Below are positions 22,709 through 35,254 of a stretch of 64,000 nucleotides of DNA, piece after piece. The position numbers and the translations under genes are program-made. Source of the DNA: Morchella semilibera (lineage: Eukaryota; Ascomycota; Pezizomycetes; Pezizales; Morchellaceae). Location of the stretch: the NCBI GenBank assembly GCA_009192285.1, contig CM018603.1, positions 3,340,588 through 3,404,587 of the forward strand, written 5' to 3'. Position 1 is the stretch's first letter. Each line of letters begins with the position of its first letter. Under the pieces are notes generated by a model. The model was not told where the DNA came from, made no database searches, and saw only the letters and a list, made by a program, of their open reading frames with translations.

Positions 22709-23537
22709 TACTTGGAGGCGATTGGTAAGGATTCTGGAGGGGGGAGTGGGAAGAGCGCTGTTTAAGTTTGTGCGATTCTTCACGTAGAGCACGCACGATG
22801 GTATGGTACGGTACTGGCAACGACGGAATGGTTACCGTCAGTAGGGGACAGCAGCAGAATGCAAGATAAGTGCCCGCACTCGCCGGTAAATAAATAGATA
22901 AAATACCTACAACATGCACCTGTTGTCTGGCTGTTATTTTATTATTATTTGTAGGTAAGAAGAAGAAGTACAGTACTGTACTAGGAGCCACGAAGGAGGC
23001 CAGGAGTAGCCGCGTTCGAGTTAAAAATTCCCGCGTCTCGACTACCTTGATCCGTCTGGCTGGCTGACTGCCAATCCACAATCCACAGTTCACGGCGGCC
23101 ATAGAGGCAGTAGCCCAGAGCCCAGTAAAGTACCTACATAGTACTTACTTACAGCAGCGATAGATAGCCCCAGGAATGGTATGGGGGGTATGGATGCTGG
23201 TGCTGCGATAAGAGAAAGTGGTGAAGTGAAAAACGAAACACCACGAAAAAGGGTCGCTAGCTGTCCGGCGCTCGGCTTGTCCCGCTGCCACAAACAGCCC
23301 TCCCACGCGAGCCCCTGCAGAACCGACAACCTGGGAAAGTCCCCGCCGGTCTTCCCGAGCCCTGCTTGAGGTTGACAAGTGGTCTATGTCGTAATGCGAT
23401 TGGGTTTTTTATTTGTATTTACATCAATATTTCAAACTCAACCCCCTGAGGATCAATTGATTCGATGGTCTGTCACACAATGGGTTGCGTCTAGAAGGAA
23501 TGCATTATTGTCGGGATGGGAAGCCTCTATACTTGAA
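22709..23537. other. Spacer upstream of the OHCU gene
   Basis: This 0.8 kb holds the OHCU promoter and the 3' region of the next minus-strand gene. ORFs such as 23145-23378 lack family motifs. No gene is seen. Confidence 0.5.
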
Positions 23538-25017
23538 CTATACTGGTACTCTAACTGTGGTAGCCACTTCATCCAGAACACCCTCCACGTCAATGCGTTT
23601 TAAGTACGCCTCAATCGCCTCTGTTTTGCTGCCCCAGAGACTGCTCTTCTCGCCCTCTGGCTTCTGCACAAGCTCAATTCGGTGGTTGTACACTTTGTAC
23701 AGGGCCAAACTAACCAGCGAAGGTGTTGCGAAATCTAAGCCATGCAATGGCGAGAGACATCTAAATTACGTTGCAGTTAGTACATCTTCAACCCTGCGAT
23801 GCAATTGTCAGGAGAGGACAAGGAATAGTACCTAACAAGCAACTCAAAATCCTTAGTTGCTCTTGCCGATGCACCTCCCGCAACAGCTCTGTGGTTTCTT
23901 ATAAAGATGACGATATCAATGATATGCCTCTTTATCTCGATACTGACAGTAACATCTCCCGCCATTGCTTTAAGGCTCTCCACCACAGCTGCGGGGACTA
24001 AAATGCCGTTTCCACATCGAGGAAATCTTGAATCTCGGCGTAATGGCGGTGTTGTAGAGAGCTTGCGTATGACAACCGAAGCCAGGGAGTCGCTGTCTGA
24101 TCTTTCCCCTTCCATCTCTTCTCCCTCTTCTTCTTCTGCTGACTCCCTCTCCACATCTTCTGGAAATCCTTCTTCCGAAGGGTGGTAGTGCGAGATAAAG
24201 AAATGATCACGCTTGTACACAGTAAGCTTCGGCCGGTTATAAAGCTATAGGGTGTGTGCCAAACCAAATGATTCGTTATAGTTGGAGGCTTATTGGATTC
24301 TGCTAGCATAGCAATGAATAAGAATCTCTCCGGGACTTCAAAAGCGCCTTTACGTGTTGAGAACTGCCTTGTTCTCATAAGCTGCGGCAGAGTTAGTTAG
24401 CTTGAGTTTTAGGGTTTCAGACTTGTGAGAGGACAAACCTCCAACGCTTGAGCCTGCACTTGGTTGTTTGCTAGATCCAAGTCCCGCACGATGACAATAT
24501 TCGCAATTTTTCGTCCACTCGTAAATTCCTCCTGAGTACCTTGGGATTGACTCCGTAAGGTGTTTGATCGAGACCGATACCCATAATAAGATTCCTGGAT
24601 GTAGCGTTAGAGCACTGTGTGTCCGAGGTGAGACTACTGCAAACAACCTCACGAGGCAGAACTGGCGATGCTCTGAACGAAGTCGACCGCGCCCGGGTCT
24701 CGTCCGGCAATAGGAGAGCCTCCGCGAAGTCGTCTAAGCTAGTCTCCAGAGTGCAATGCACCACTGTACTAGAAAGACCAAACACACCTATCGCGGCCTA
24801 TATATATCCACAAGTTAAACAGCACAACAAGCACCTACGAAGAACTCCAACTTACCAACTCTAGCTGTCTCTGTAACAGCTGTAAACAGTGTCCCTCGGT
24901 GCTCAGGATGCAATGCTTGTCCGCAACCAAGCATAATAAGATTGCCAGCTCGACGTCATTGAGACGATGCACCAAACCCGAGATATGTTCTCTGTCCATG
25001 CATGGATCTGTACTCAC
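23538..25017 (-). CDS. Conserved fungal protein, usually labelled magnesium-chelatase-like (AAA-lid type)
   Basis: I assemble exons 25017-24856, 24797-24648, 24531-24439, 24381-24265, 24211-23832 and 23760-23538, about 374 aa. The order matches a filamentous-ascomycete family that databases name magnesium chelatase. Landmarks are LNDVELAILLCLVADKHCIL, VFGLSSTVVHCTLETSLDDF, KIANIVIVRDLDLANNQVQA, HFFISHYHPSEEGFPED, KRHIIDIVIFIRNHRAVAGG and LSPLHGLDFATPSLVSLAL. I see no Walker A loop, so ATPase activity is doubtful. The function is unknown to me. The boundary of exon 2 with exon 3 (intron 24647-24532) is the least sure part. The start codon lies 182 bp from that of SRP9, divergently. Confidence 0.7.
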
Positions 25018-25199
25018 TGCAGTCGAGTGGGGGGAGGGTGTTTCCCGTAGCTAGGAAGCTGGGGGAAGCACCAAGGGGAAATTTGAGGCTCAAGTCACCA
25101 CACTGCCCCGTTACCCGGTTGTACCTAGAGGAGCTCTCGTCCACATTATACCCACTTCAAATAACTCTGTGTGCCGCCTATCCCCGCACCGGATTCAAA
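25018..25199. promoter_or_regulatory. Compact bidirectional promoter
   Basis: Only 182 bp separate the divergent start codons of the chelatase-like gene and the SRP9/21 gene, so the two must share this promoter. No TATA box is evident. Confidence 0.6.
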
Positions 25200-25721
25200 A
25201 TGAAGATAACTACCACCCCCCAGGAGTTTGTAGACGAGTCATTACTGCTTCTAGCAGCTCGTCCGGCTGCAGTATGTTTGCAAACCCCCCATTTCCTATT
25301 ACTATTGCAATTGTTGACAGCAGTGCAGACTATAACAACCACCTACCACGCAGCCGCATCCGGCAAAGGAAAACTTACAGTCAAGACCTACGATCCAGTG
25401 TCAGGCACTGTCATAAAGTTTAGGACCTGCAAGATCGCCGTTGTAGGCCGGATGATCGCAGGCCTGAACCGCCTAGCAAGACAACAGGCAAATGTGCCCG
25501 AGCCAATCGTGCCTGGTAATAATGAGATCCAACGTTATTTGATGGAAGGGTTGTTCTGGATTGCTAATTGGGTCGGTTGGGTCTTAGATACACCGGCAGA
25601 TGCTACACTCCCTCCTACAGTCACGTCTGCAACAGGAACGCCGATCCCAGGGCAGGCCACGCCGCTGACAGCAGATACGGGGTCGAAAAATAAGAAGAAG
25701 AAGAAAAGAGGGAAGCCGTGA
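25200..25721 (+). CDS. SRP9: Signal recognition particle subunit SRP9/SRP21
   Basis: This is the Alu-domain protein of the signal recognition particle, which binds SRP RNA and helps arrest translation. Exons are 25200-25271 and 25329-25721, giving 154 aa. The start is MKITTTPQEFVDESLLLLAA with RPAATITTTYH across the splice. LTVKTYDPVSGTVIKFRT and VGRMIAGLNRLARQQ follow, the SRP9-21 pattern. The C-terminus carries a Pro/Thr-rich stretch and a basic tail KNKKKKKRGKP, as in fungal Srp21. Without splicing, the frame stays open and inserts 19 residues inside the conserved fold. Confidence 0.83.
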   Translation: MKITTTPQEFVDESLLLLAARPAAVCLQTPHFLLLLQLLTAVQTITTTYHAAASGKGKLTVKTYDPVSGTVIKFRTCKIAVVGRMIAGLNRLARQQANVPEPIVPGNNEIQRYLMEGLFWIANWVGWVLDTPADATLPPTVTSATGTPIPGQATPLTADTGSKNKKKKKRGKP

Positions 25722-27833
25722 GTGTTGGCATGTGATGTAGATTGAGGGTATGCGGAAATTATGCAGGGAATAAAAGCTGTTGGTTTCAAGCCCTGTGTAT
25801 CATCCCGCCGGTTGGTTTCAGGTGCATGGAGGTTTGATATTTTGCCATCATGAAACGTCTCAAGGCCAAGATCTACGAATATGCTTAATGGCTACTTTAT
25901 TATACGTTCCACAACTTACCAGCAATAACCAACTGGGTTATTTACCATGTATTTCACTTTATTCCAGGCCTCATCTATCTGTAGCACACCTATCACGGCC
26001 CGCCTTGCCCTGCAACCTTTTTTCTTCCGTCGGAGGTTAGGTTACAGCCAACGCACGAAGGGAAGCGTTAGATGGCCCCATTCTGGTGAAACTGCCTGCT
26101 GCAACAATTACACTCTTGCGATCTCCCTCCACGTACGAGTACTTTTGTACACCAATCTATAAATGGCGAAAAGAGCCTGAAGACAGACTCGGATCTGGGA
26201 CATGAATTATCACCCGTCTTTCTCAAGACTATTGAATGTAAAGTTAGATCTTTCAAATCACGGGAAAGAAAAGTATACTCCGGGGGTTGATTTCAGGGCA
26301 ATAATGATCTCGGAGTTTTCATAACGGTGGAGCTTTAGGACTGGTAGGGGTATTGGTTTAAGGGTACATGTGTACATGGTATGTTGTACAACGATGTTGT
26401 TGATATGATGTTTCTAGGTCAAACCATCGCGGAATTTTGGCACACACTGTATTAGAAAAACTACATACTATTCTTTAACTATCCCCACTCAGAACATAGA
26501 CCAACTCATGCTTGAAAGGCAAAAAATACAAATCATGAATTATCACTCGATATTACACACACTACATGTAATGGCCCCCTAGATATGGCCTCCGGGTCCA
26601 GGCTCCTTCCTGGTGTATTTTAGCAAGGGTATTGTACTAGTACAACCCATCGCCTCCAGGTCAAAGGTTAAAATATCTTTTATTCATGCCTCCTTGCAGA
26701 GATATCCCCGGAGCTAGTATCCTCTACCGATAGCTCTTGTTTGAGACATCACACCCGGTGACCCGACTAGAAGTACAAATACCGGCCCGGGAGTCGAATC
26801 ATGGACCAGCCCGGCCCGGGTCCACTATCAAAAGCATTGGCCTGTACTATACAGTGTCGGGGCCCTTCTCGCCGGGGGTACAGTACAAAATTGGAAATGA
26901 ATACAGAGCCTATAATTCCCCTATAATTCCCCTATAATTCCCCTCTGACTGTGCGTGCTTTCTAGTTATTATAGATCGCACGAGGGCCTACATCGTATCA
27001 AATCACGCCCGCCCGGTCAGTTTGGCACAGCTGCATAACATGTATATCTCGAACTCCAACTTCAGCATCTTACCTTACAAACACCTAGTTCTAGAATGTG
27101 ATTGAAGCTATACTTATTATGTATGCATAAGTTATTTGAAGGGCTCAAGACTTGTAATTCCCCAGTGGTTCGTAAGCTAAATAAAAATAGCTGCCGCGTG
27201 CTTAAGCATATCTCCAATAACTAGAGCTAAAATCTGGTATAAGCATATGCCCGTCACCGTCTTAGCCGCACCCGCACTTCTATCCCGACACCGAGACTCG
27301 GTACAGCTGGGGTTAAGCAAAACCATCACACCCACTCCATTCACCTGTCGCAACACCAACGCACAACAGGATTACCAGGACTCCTACAAGCTAGGGATTG
27401 GATACATGTATCTTTAACCTAGGTAGTACATAAGCTACATAATATGATAAACCTTCCTATCGCCTGTCTCACGACAATAGCAAACCAGCTAACCAACCGG
27501 GCACAAGCTGGCAAATAGAGAGAGAGAGGGGGGGGGGGTGGAATCATCTCCTCCACACGTGAAGAATAGATCGAGCAAAGAAAGTTGATATAACGCCGCA
27601 GTCGCATTAACGCCAGGAGCAGAAGCAGGATCAGGATCAGGTATGAGAGTAATCGCAGAATACGAGAAAAATAGAGAAAAAAGAGAGCTTATATTATTAT
27701 AGATGTGCTGCCACACGAGCACGGGCATGATTACCACCAGCAGATCATTGATGACAGAGGGAAGGGAATGGTTGGCCTATCTATGCCTGTGTTGACAGGG
27801 CATCATCGCCCGCCGCTATATTGGCAGTAGTAC
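25722..27833. other. Spacer between convergent genes
   Basis: No gene is seen in 2.1 kb. It contains a three-unit 11 bp tandem repeat at 26911-26943, TACATGTA sites at 26563 and 27405, and a short GC-rich inverted patch of GGCCCGGG near 26783 and 26813. Confidence 0.55.
26911..26943 (+). repeat. Tandem repeat, 3 x 11 bp
   Basis: The unit TATAATTCCCC is repeated three times without change. Confidence 0.85.
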
Positions 27834-29792
27834 TCAATCATGTCGCTTCTGGAATGCCTGTACAGTGGTTGAGAGATGGTTAGTAATGGATATATACTGG
27901 ATTAATGGGCTGAGTTGGACTCACCATGTTGTCCTCCGCCTTCTTCAGGCCCGCGCGGAGCTCGTACCAGAAAGCCCTGATCTGCGGCTCGAGGTTGTCG
28001 GCGACCTGGTTTGCCCACCTTGTGCGCTCTATCGTCCACTGTATTAGCTCTCAAATATACGGTGGAGGTCAAGGCCCGGAGGTGGGGGGATACACACCTT
28101 CCACGCTCATCTTAGCGGCCTTATTCTGCCATTTAGTATCTAAATACCCTAGCGCGGTTAACGCCGCCTCCATCGCAACCCTCAGCGACTTCTTCCAGTG
28201 CATGAACTCATGCGATATCTTGGCCCTCTCATAGCAGAACCTGCCAAGATAATACTTTGTATCCTCATCCGGGATTTCGAACCCAGCACTATCCTCCCCA
28301 TCCCCTGCCTCGCTCTCAGTCAGGTCCAGAAGCGTATCCGAGTCGTACCTCGCGCCGCTAAACCAAACCACATGGGTGGCAGGGCGGCCGGTGATGTGGC
28401 AGGCATCGCAAATGGGGCGCTCTTCGCATGGCTCCGAGAAGAAGTCTGGGCGTGCGCGCATGGCGCGCAGAAACTCAGGCTGCCAGACAGAAGACTGGAG
28501 GACGCTGCCGCCCCAGCTCTCGAATCGGCGGTCGAGGGCTGTGAGGGCGAACTGCGAGATGGGATCGTCGATCGGGAAAGACGGATTTAGGATGTACTGA
28601 ACCATCCATAGGCAGACAACCTTGAAGTTCTCGCGCGGGCTCTGGTGCGAGAGGTGAGTGTACTGCAGGGGTATTTGGTTGTCGGGGTGCCCGAGGGTAC
28701 CGGCTTCTTCTTCGTCGTCGATAATCCACGACTCGTTGTCGAGGTTGTCGTCGGCGCGCGGGTAGCGACCGGCCGTGGAAACTTCGTCGCCGGAGGCGTC
28801 AGACGGGTCGGTGTCGTAAAGAGCGGCGCGCGGGGAGTCAGGGTCGGAGTCGCTGTCGGAGTTGATGGGGAGGCCAGCGCGCTTGGCTTTGAGCTCCTTG
28901 AGCTTCTTTTGGAAGGGGGTGAGCTTAGGAGCGCCGCCGGCATTACGCGTACGGGTAGAGAGGACCTCTGGATGGTTGTTAGTGCTGCTCCGGGGGGAGT
29001 TAATTGGGTCCCGAGGGATAGTGCGGGGAACTCACGGCGTTTGGGCGCAATGTACGCAAGATCCTCCTTGAGATCCTCCTTCTCCTCATCGTTCAGTTCG
29101 ATCATGGCGTTTTCCTTTTCCTTACCTTTCCCGCTGCCTCTCGCAGATGCAGCAACAACATCGTCTTCCTCGTCGCTGCTAACCTTGACTATGGCCTTAT
29201 TGTTACCCTTCCCTTTGCTCTCCCTATCTTTCCTCGCCCTCTTTGGCCTCGGCGCGCCCTCATCGTCCGCGGAGACCTCACCGGCAATATACTCCTCTAG
29301 TACCTTCCTCCTCGCGGGCCCCGTCTCGATCACTACTGCAAAGCCTTTCCCGCCCGGAAACACGAGGGCATCCCCATCGCCGTCTTCCACCTTGGCCTGC
29401 GTCTCCTTCCCCTTGCCTTTGGCCTTTCCCTTCCCCTTCCCCTTCCCACCCCCACCCCCACCCCCACTCCCCCCCGACTTCGCCTTCGCCTCCACCTTCT
29501 TCCGCGCAGAGTTTGGTGCGGGCTCCGGCTGCGGTTCAGGCTCAATCTTTGCCTGCCTTTTTGACACCCTCCTCGCCGACGCTGGAGCAGGTGGAGGCGG
29601 CGGCGGCAGTGGAGCACTACGCAAGGACCGGGAAGTATTACCAGCAGCACCATCGTCGGGAACCGTCTTCTCGTCTTTCGTCTTGGCCGGGGTCGAGATT
29701 GACGCACGTGGGGCGCGTGAGCGCGGACCAGGGGCGCCGGCGGGAGGGTTTAAGGGTGATTGGTAGGCTTTTGACCTTCGTTTTGGGGGCAT
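27834..29792 (-). CDS. DUF4211-domain protein
   Basis: Exons 29792-29036, 28967-28096, 28038-27925 and 27857-27834 give 588 aa. The first 270 residues are low complexity: MPPKRRSKAYQ, a Pro run, a Gly run, then Lys-Gly repeats (KGKGKGKAKGKGKE), with basic clusters that look like nuclear signals. After VLSTRTRNAGGAPKLTPFQK and an acidic stretch (ESWIIDDEEEAG), the DUF4211 domain follows. It shows MVQYILNPSFPIDDP, CDACHITGRPATHVVWFSG (a C-x2-C pair), YYLGRFCYERAKISHEFMHW and ERTRWANQVADNLEPQIRAF. The protein ends KKAEDNMAFQKRHD. A nuclear, chromatin-related role is likely from composition only. The coding strand is GC-rich compared with the neighbours. Confidence 0.82.
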
Positions 29793-30948
29793 TGTTGTAA
29801 TAGCGTGGGTGGTTTGGGGGGTGGGGTGGGATCCTGGGTGTGGATACCGTATGTCTGGGAGAACAGGTTGAAGGCACTCAGGTAGTTAGGCAGGAATTCT
29901 GAAAGAAAGAAAAAAACGCCACTTGCGTCGTTCTTGTGGGTGGTATGTAAACGCTCAACAGGGAGGGAGAGACGCGATCGATCGTCACGTTTGTTCGTTC
30001 CCAGCGCTAGAGCCGATGACAAGCTACTGCACCGACAGAGAGAGAGCAAAGAGAGAGGGAGAGAGAGGCAGTCGCCGTCAACCGATCAACGCATGTACCA
30101 AAACATACATGCAACCACAACAACCACGGCGCATCCCCCCAAAGACAGGGTAACTTCTACTAGTATGTATCGCAACAGTACCAGGCAAATAAACCAGCCA
30201 AGACAAGCCACACGGCAACTTCCAAGGCCACGGCGTGACGCATGCAACGCATCATCAAGGTAAGATTCCAATTATTACTCTTAAACGTCCCCCTAACCCT
30301 AACCCCCCCCAAAAAAAATCTGGGAATGGAAGTATATACACTACATATAAAACACAAGCCTGATCGGCGGGCCAATGGTCACTCCCCCCCCCCCTTTTTC
30401 CAAATTCCCTACGTTTAGATGCTTGCTTCCGGATCCTCTTTGCGTTTTGCAGAGAAGATAAAAAGATAAAAGTAGGCGAGCGAGTGAGAGACAGGACCAG
30501 TCGATGCCGTCATGATTGCGCAGTGCTCTTTGCGAAAAGCATACGCCAAATAAACGTTGAGTGTGTGTGGGGAACTCCACCAGAGGAAAATCTCCTTGCG
30601 GATGGAGGGGCTTGAACATGACATCGATGGTAATTAACATTGATGCCCTGTTTTTGACGTTTGGCGGCCAGAGGTTGTAGATTGTACTTAAGGTGTTGAA
30701 TCGCCGCTCCAGCTTCCAGTAGTTTTGATCATTACACATCACATACAAATCCCAGCCTACGACCCCAGGATAATCTTCCCTTTCTTTTTACGCAATAATA
30801 CCATCCAATTGATACGAATATTACTATAGTTTCAAAAAGTCTAACCAAATAACCCTCACGACCACTTCAAGAATAATCAGTGCTCAGCAACAGGAAATAT
30901 ACTTACAACCGTAGCTACTGAGTTTCGTATACCACACATCTGCCCACC
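29793..30948. promoter_or_regulatory. Divergent upstream region of the DUF4211 and HAM1-like genes
   Basis: This 1.2 kb holds both promoters. It has purine-rich and C runs (30303-30310, 30384-30394) and no supported ORF. Confidence 0.5.
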
Positions 30949-33857
30949 ATGAACAGCAACTCCGTAAATCGGCCTGTTGACACAAAGGTGAAGGAAGCCG
31001 ACATTGAGAACAAGCTCCGTCTCTTTGGCATCTACAATGGTAATTCCCCCCCCCCCCCCCGCGATCACAGCCTCTCACTCGTTCCAGTTATACTAACCCA
31101 CTAAAATCATAGGCTTCGCATCCGGCAAGCTCCCCTCAAATTCCCAGATTGACACCGCCCTCAGCTCCTTCACCTCGCATTCTAAGCTACGTAACCCCAA
31201 CCCCAAGCTCTCTGATGAGGGCAAGGTAATCCTCAATGACTTCCGCACCGTCGTCGAGGAGGCCAAACGTCTGCTCCTTTTAAAGAACCATGACCAGGCA
31301 ATCCAGGAATTCATCTATTCCACCACACAGCTCGGTCAGAAGGGTGGCCCAGAGACCAGCACACCCAACGCGCCAATATCGAAGGATGCAGCGGCCAGGG
31401 ATGCAGAGGATGCGAAGGCGGGATTGAGGGTATTAGGAGAGTTAATCATTACTAATGGGTACGTTCCCCACCCCCCCAACCTACCCTCCTCCCTCACGAG
31501 TGAGAATCCATGATGGCACCGACACATCATCCTGACTAATTTCTTCTCCGATAGCCAATTCCGCAAACTTCTCAACGATGGTGTCATCATCCTTCGTGAC
31601 ATCGCCGGCGACTCTGCCACCAAGGCTGCCGCAAAGGTCCGTCCAGGTGAGGACCAACTCCGCCAGATCGATGATCCTGCACCAGACCACACATGGCACG
31701 ACGCACCAAACATGTCAAAAGACAACATCAAGGGCCAATTCCGTGACAAATTCAACAAGAACAAGCCGCTGGACCGCAACGATCTGCGCGAGGTCGGCGA
31801 GAATGCAAATTCCGCTGCTGACCCCTACAACTCCCGTGACACACAACTGACCGCTGACCGCGTCGCGCACGACCAACGATACGGCACAGAGAGTGGCGTT
31901 GACGCCACTGCGGGACTACGCACCGGTGCGGCAGAGTTGAGGGACCGAGTTAGTGAGAACACGCCCGAGGAGCAGAAGCAGCGTGCGAGGGAGTACAGAG
32001 ACCGCACGAGAGAGTACATGAGTAACAAGATGCCAAAGGAGCGCCGCGAGCAGGTCATCTTTCGTCTTAAAAAGATGGTGGTCGAGATTCAGGCGCACCA
32101 GGACTACCAGCAGGCCATAGACACGCTCCTCCGCCTCGCCGAGAACTACTCGGGTCATGGGAAATCACTCGCCCGCGACGGTACCGGCACGGTTAAGGGT
32201 GCACGCCAGGACTCGCATCTAGGCAGCGCGGAGAAGTACTTCCGATCAATTATTGAGCGCTTTGCGAACAACACTAGTGCCGATGATCTCTTTGAGGCTA
32301 TCGATGATATCTACCGTGATGCTGACCGCGACCCGGACCTGAAGGATTGGTTCCGCAGCGTCAACTCCTACATCCGCACATGCCTCAAGGAGGAGGGGTA
32401 CGTCATGCGAGATGAGTCTAACACCCGCTACGACCGCCTCTACGATCAGGGAAATTTCCTGCTACGTGACCGCTACCGTGATCACACTGACCGCGTGGTC
32501 AATGAGTTCCGCTTTCTTGGGGAGCAGTTTGCGGAGGACCCGGACAACAAGAGATTCGGTGAGGCTGTGCAGAAGCTGTTCAACGACCTTGGGAACGATG
32601 AGAATGGTAAGCCCGTGTTCAAGAAGCATCTCGTGAAAGATATCACCCAGGTTATTGTACCCGAGATCTTTGAGAACATCAGATATGTGCCTATTCCCAG
32701 AATCGAGTACAGCGACCCGATGATGGATGCAGTCGTTGAGAACCTGGTTATTGAGAGTGACAACCTGATGCCCAACGTTTTGGAGATCGGGAATGACAAC
32801 TATATGAGGTTCGGGCGCAAGTCAGTTGCTAGCAAGAACAGGCACAGTGCCATGGTCTCAGCATCAGGAATCCAGTGCGATCTCAGAGGTTAGAACCCAC
32901 CCTATTCGTTAATCCCAAAGTCAATGATATTAACGCCATGAAAAAACAGACGTCTCCTACTACATCAAGCGCAAACAAGGTTTCCCCTCAGTCACCGATA
33001 CCGGTATTGCCGACATCTTCCTCGGAGGCGAAGGCTTCTCCTTTAAACTTGAGCTTGCGACCGCCGAAAAGCACGACCGCGCCAAGTTCTTCAAAGTCGA
33101 GAACGTGCATGTCACAATCACCAACATGACCGTCAAGCTGAAGCAGTCCAACCACAAAATGATGTTCAACATCTTCAAGCCACTCTTGCTCAAGGTTATG
33201 AAGCCAGCCCTCACCAAGGTGCTTGAGAAGCAGATCCGCGACACCTTCGGCCGGCTCGACGCCCTATGTTACCGCATTCATCAGGAGCAGAACAAGATCA
33301 AGACTGACCTCAAGAACAACCCTGACCCCGAGAATGCCCAGAATATCTACAACCGCTACTACCAGGCCATGCAGCGTGAGTTAGTCAAGCGCAAGGAACA
33401 GGTCGCGGCTAAGACAGAGGACAAGAAGGTCAACATGGCTGTCACCAAGCAAGACAGCATCTTCAAGAATATTTCACTGCCAGGTGGTATCAGCACCAGA
33501 GCTACCCACTACAAAGAGCTCTCCCAGCGCGGTGACAGGTGGCAGAGCGACGTCTTTAGCATTGGTACTGCGGCCCCGACCACTGGAATCCCACAGCCAC
33601 AGGCAATTACGAGGAAGTCGCCTCATGGACAGAGGAGGAGCCTTAGAGAGAGGGAAACCGCAAGTCTGAGCACCTCCAGGGACAGCGGCTACCACGCCAA
33701 TGGTGTAGATGCCTACCTCAACGGACCATCGGCAGGCTACGGCAACGGAGCTACTGGTTTCGGTGATAAGTACGCCGCCGAGCAACAGTACGACAGCGCG
33801 GCAAACCATAGAATGGGCGGCTACACTTTGAACCAGCAGCCTAACAGAGTTGTCTAG
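30949..33857 (+). CDS. HAM1-like protein (DUF5923 N-terminal, DUF4449 C-terminal)
   Basis: Exons 30949-31039, 31113-31458, 31555-32888 and 32950-33857 give 892 aa, matching the large fungal HAM1-like family. The N-terminal part has KLPSNSQIDTALSSF, LSDEGKVILNDFRTVVEEAK and QFRKLLNDGVIILRDI. A charged middle follows. The C-terminal part has PVFKKHLVKDITQVIVPEIF, NIRYVPIPRIEYSDP and GIADIFLGGEGFSFKLELA, then FNIFKPLLLKVMKPALTKVL. The fold of the C-terminal domain recalls lipid-binding tubular (SMP/BPI-like) modules, which is inference. The last 100 residues are Gly/Tyr/Asn-rich. Codon use is C-ending, suggesting good expression. Confidence 0.83.
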
Positions 33858-34882
33858 GTCTGATGATTTTAGTTTTCCTGAAGTGGTGAACGAGAGTGGT
33901 GGGTAATACTAGGCGGGTAGGGGAAAAAGGGGGTGCTGACTATTGATGATAATCTAATGTCTTTTCTTCTTCTTTTTTTTTCTTTGCTCTTTTATATCCC
34001 CTGGGTTTGCACACTTGTTGAAGGAGATCGTTACCTTCCTAGTTCCTTGTTCCTGTATAGTTGAAACGACAACGATTTTTTTATGTAATATTAGGTAGTG
34101 ATTAATACACATGTCATAGCACTCTTTAACTATTCCTATGTGCTTACTGTGAAGCATGAATTCTGAGAGATAGGTAGGCCTGATTAGGGTTCGTTTTTGA
34201 TAGGGCTCAACTGCATTTAAAAAAAAGCCTGTGAGTCTCGTCCTTACATACAATACACATATCTATATAGAGAGTAGTCTACTTAGGCGCTCAGTAAAAG
34301 GTCAATGAGGGGTTCAACATTCGAAGTTCACAACCTAAAGTGCGGTTGGTGGTTTAAAAGGCTTTAGAATAGCTTAATATACTTATTTGGTATTCTTTGG
34401 ATTAGGATCAGTCGACCTACTTCACTGAACACCTAAATAGTGTTCATTAATATTCTTAACGCCTTGTTTATAAACAATAGTAGAGAAAAGGGGTAATCTG
34501 ACCCAGTTTTGAAACCAACAGGTCATGAGTTCAATGTGACCTTCATTACAGAAGATCTCTCCACCTCTATCTAAGAGTACAAACGATCCACTCCATGTTA
34601 TTTCATAAGGGGTCACTCCTAGTCTGATAATACAAATTGATAGACCTGCTGCCCAACCTTCCCCACACTTCCCTATCTAGGTAGAAATTCTGATAGGATA
34701 AGGGGGCAAAGTCAATTTGGGATCGTTAATGGAAATAGTAATAAAGTTGGATAAGAATTATAAATGGGTTTCCGGATTCTAGTTTTCATCACTTCCTAAC
34801 GTTTAAATACTTGGTAAACCCTGGTGCTCTAAGGCAAGTAAAATCTATTTGCTGCTCAGTGGGGGTGTAATTTATGAGGGAC

Positions 34883-34956
34883 TACCGTAGATAAGTACAT
34901 ATTCGATTAATTCGCTAGTGTTGTTGTGCAAACGGCGCTAGCGAGTATCTACGGTA
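34883..34956. repeat. 74 bp inverted-repeat element
   Basis: TACCGTAGATA at the left pairs with TATCTACGGTA at the right. An inner pair, CGCTAGTG and GGCGCTAGCG, partly matches. Confidence 0.5.
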
Positions 34957-35108
34957 CATGTAAGTAATTAAGCAGTTGATAGGAATACACTTCTGTCCGG
35001 CAATCCTATCGGAGTTAATGAGAGTAGCCCCGCATTTATTTGAACCATAGATATTTTTGTAATACAGACTCTAAAGTGTCATAAATCTGTTCGGGCCCTC
35101 TTATCCCC

Positions 35109-35254
35109 GGGCTGTTGAGACTCGCAGAATCCAGGACTTCATGTTTCAGTTAACAAACTCTTGACAAACTGTGGCGAACAGCAAAAGCAGCGGGCTCAGT
35201 GACTATGCCACACCTCGAATAGGAAGTCCTAGATTCTACGAGTCTCAACAGCCC
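35109..35254. repeat. 146 bp inverted-repeat element
   Basis: The left arm GGGCTGTTGAGACTCGCAGA and the right arm TCTACGAGTCTCAACAGCCC pair with one mismatch. The pairing extends inward through CCAGGACTTC and GAAGTCCTAG. No ORF is present. Confidence 0.65.

Noticed and set aside
26783-26830. A possible tRNA T-arm (GTCGAATC-like) on the minus strand
   Set aside because: No A box, no acceptor stem and no cloverleaf could be built around it.
28645-29766. A 373-codon plus-strand ORF
   Set aside because: It is the antisense of the GC-rich DUF4211 coding exons; low-complexity codons leave few stops on the other strand.
30284-30310. Interstitial telomere repeat (CCCTAACCC)
   Set aside because: Only about two units are present and they run into a C tract, which chance can explain.
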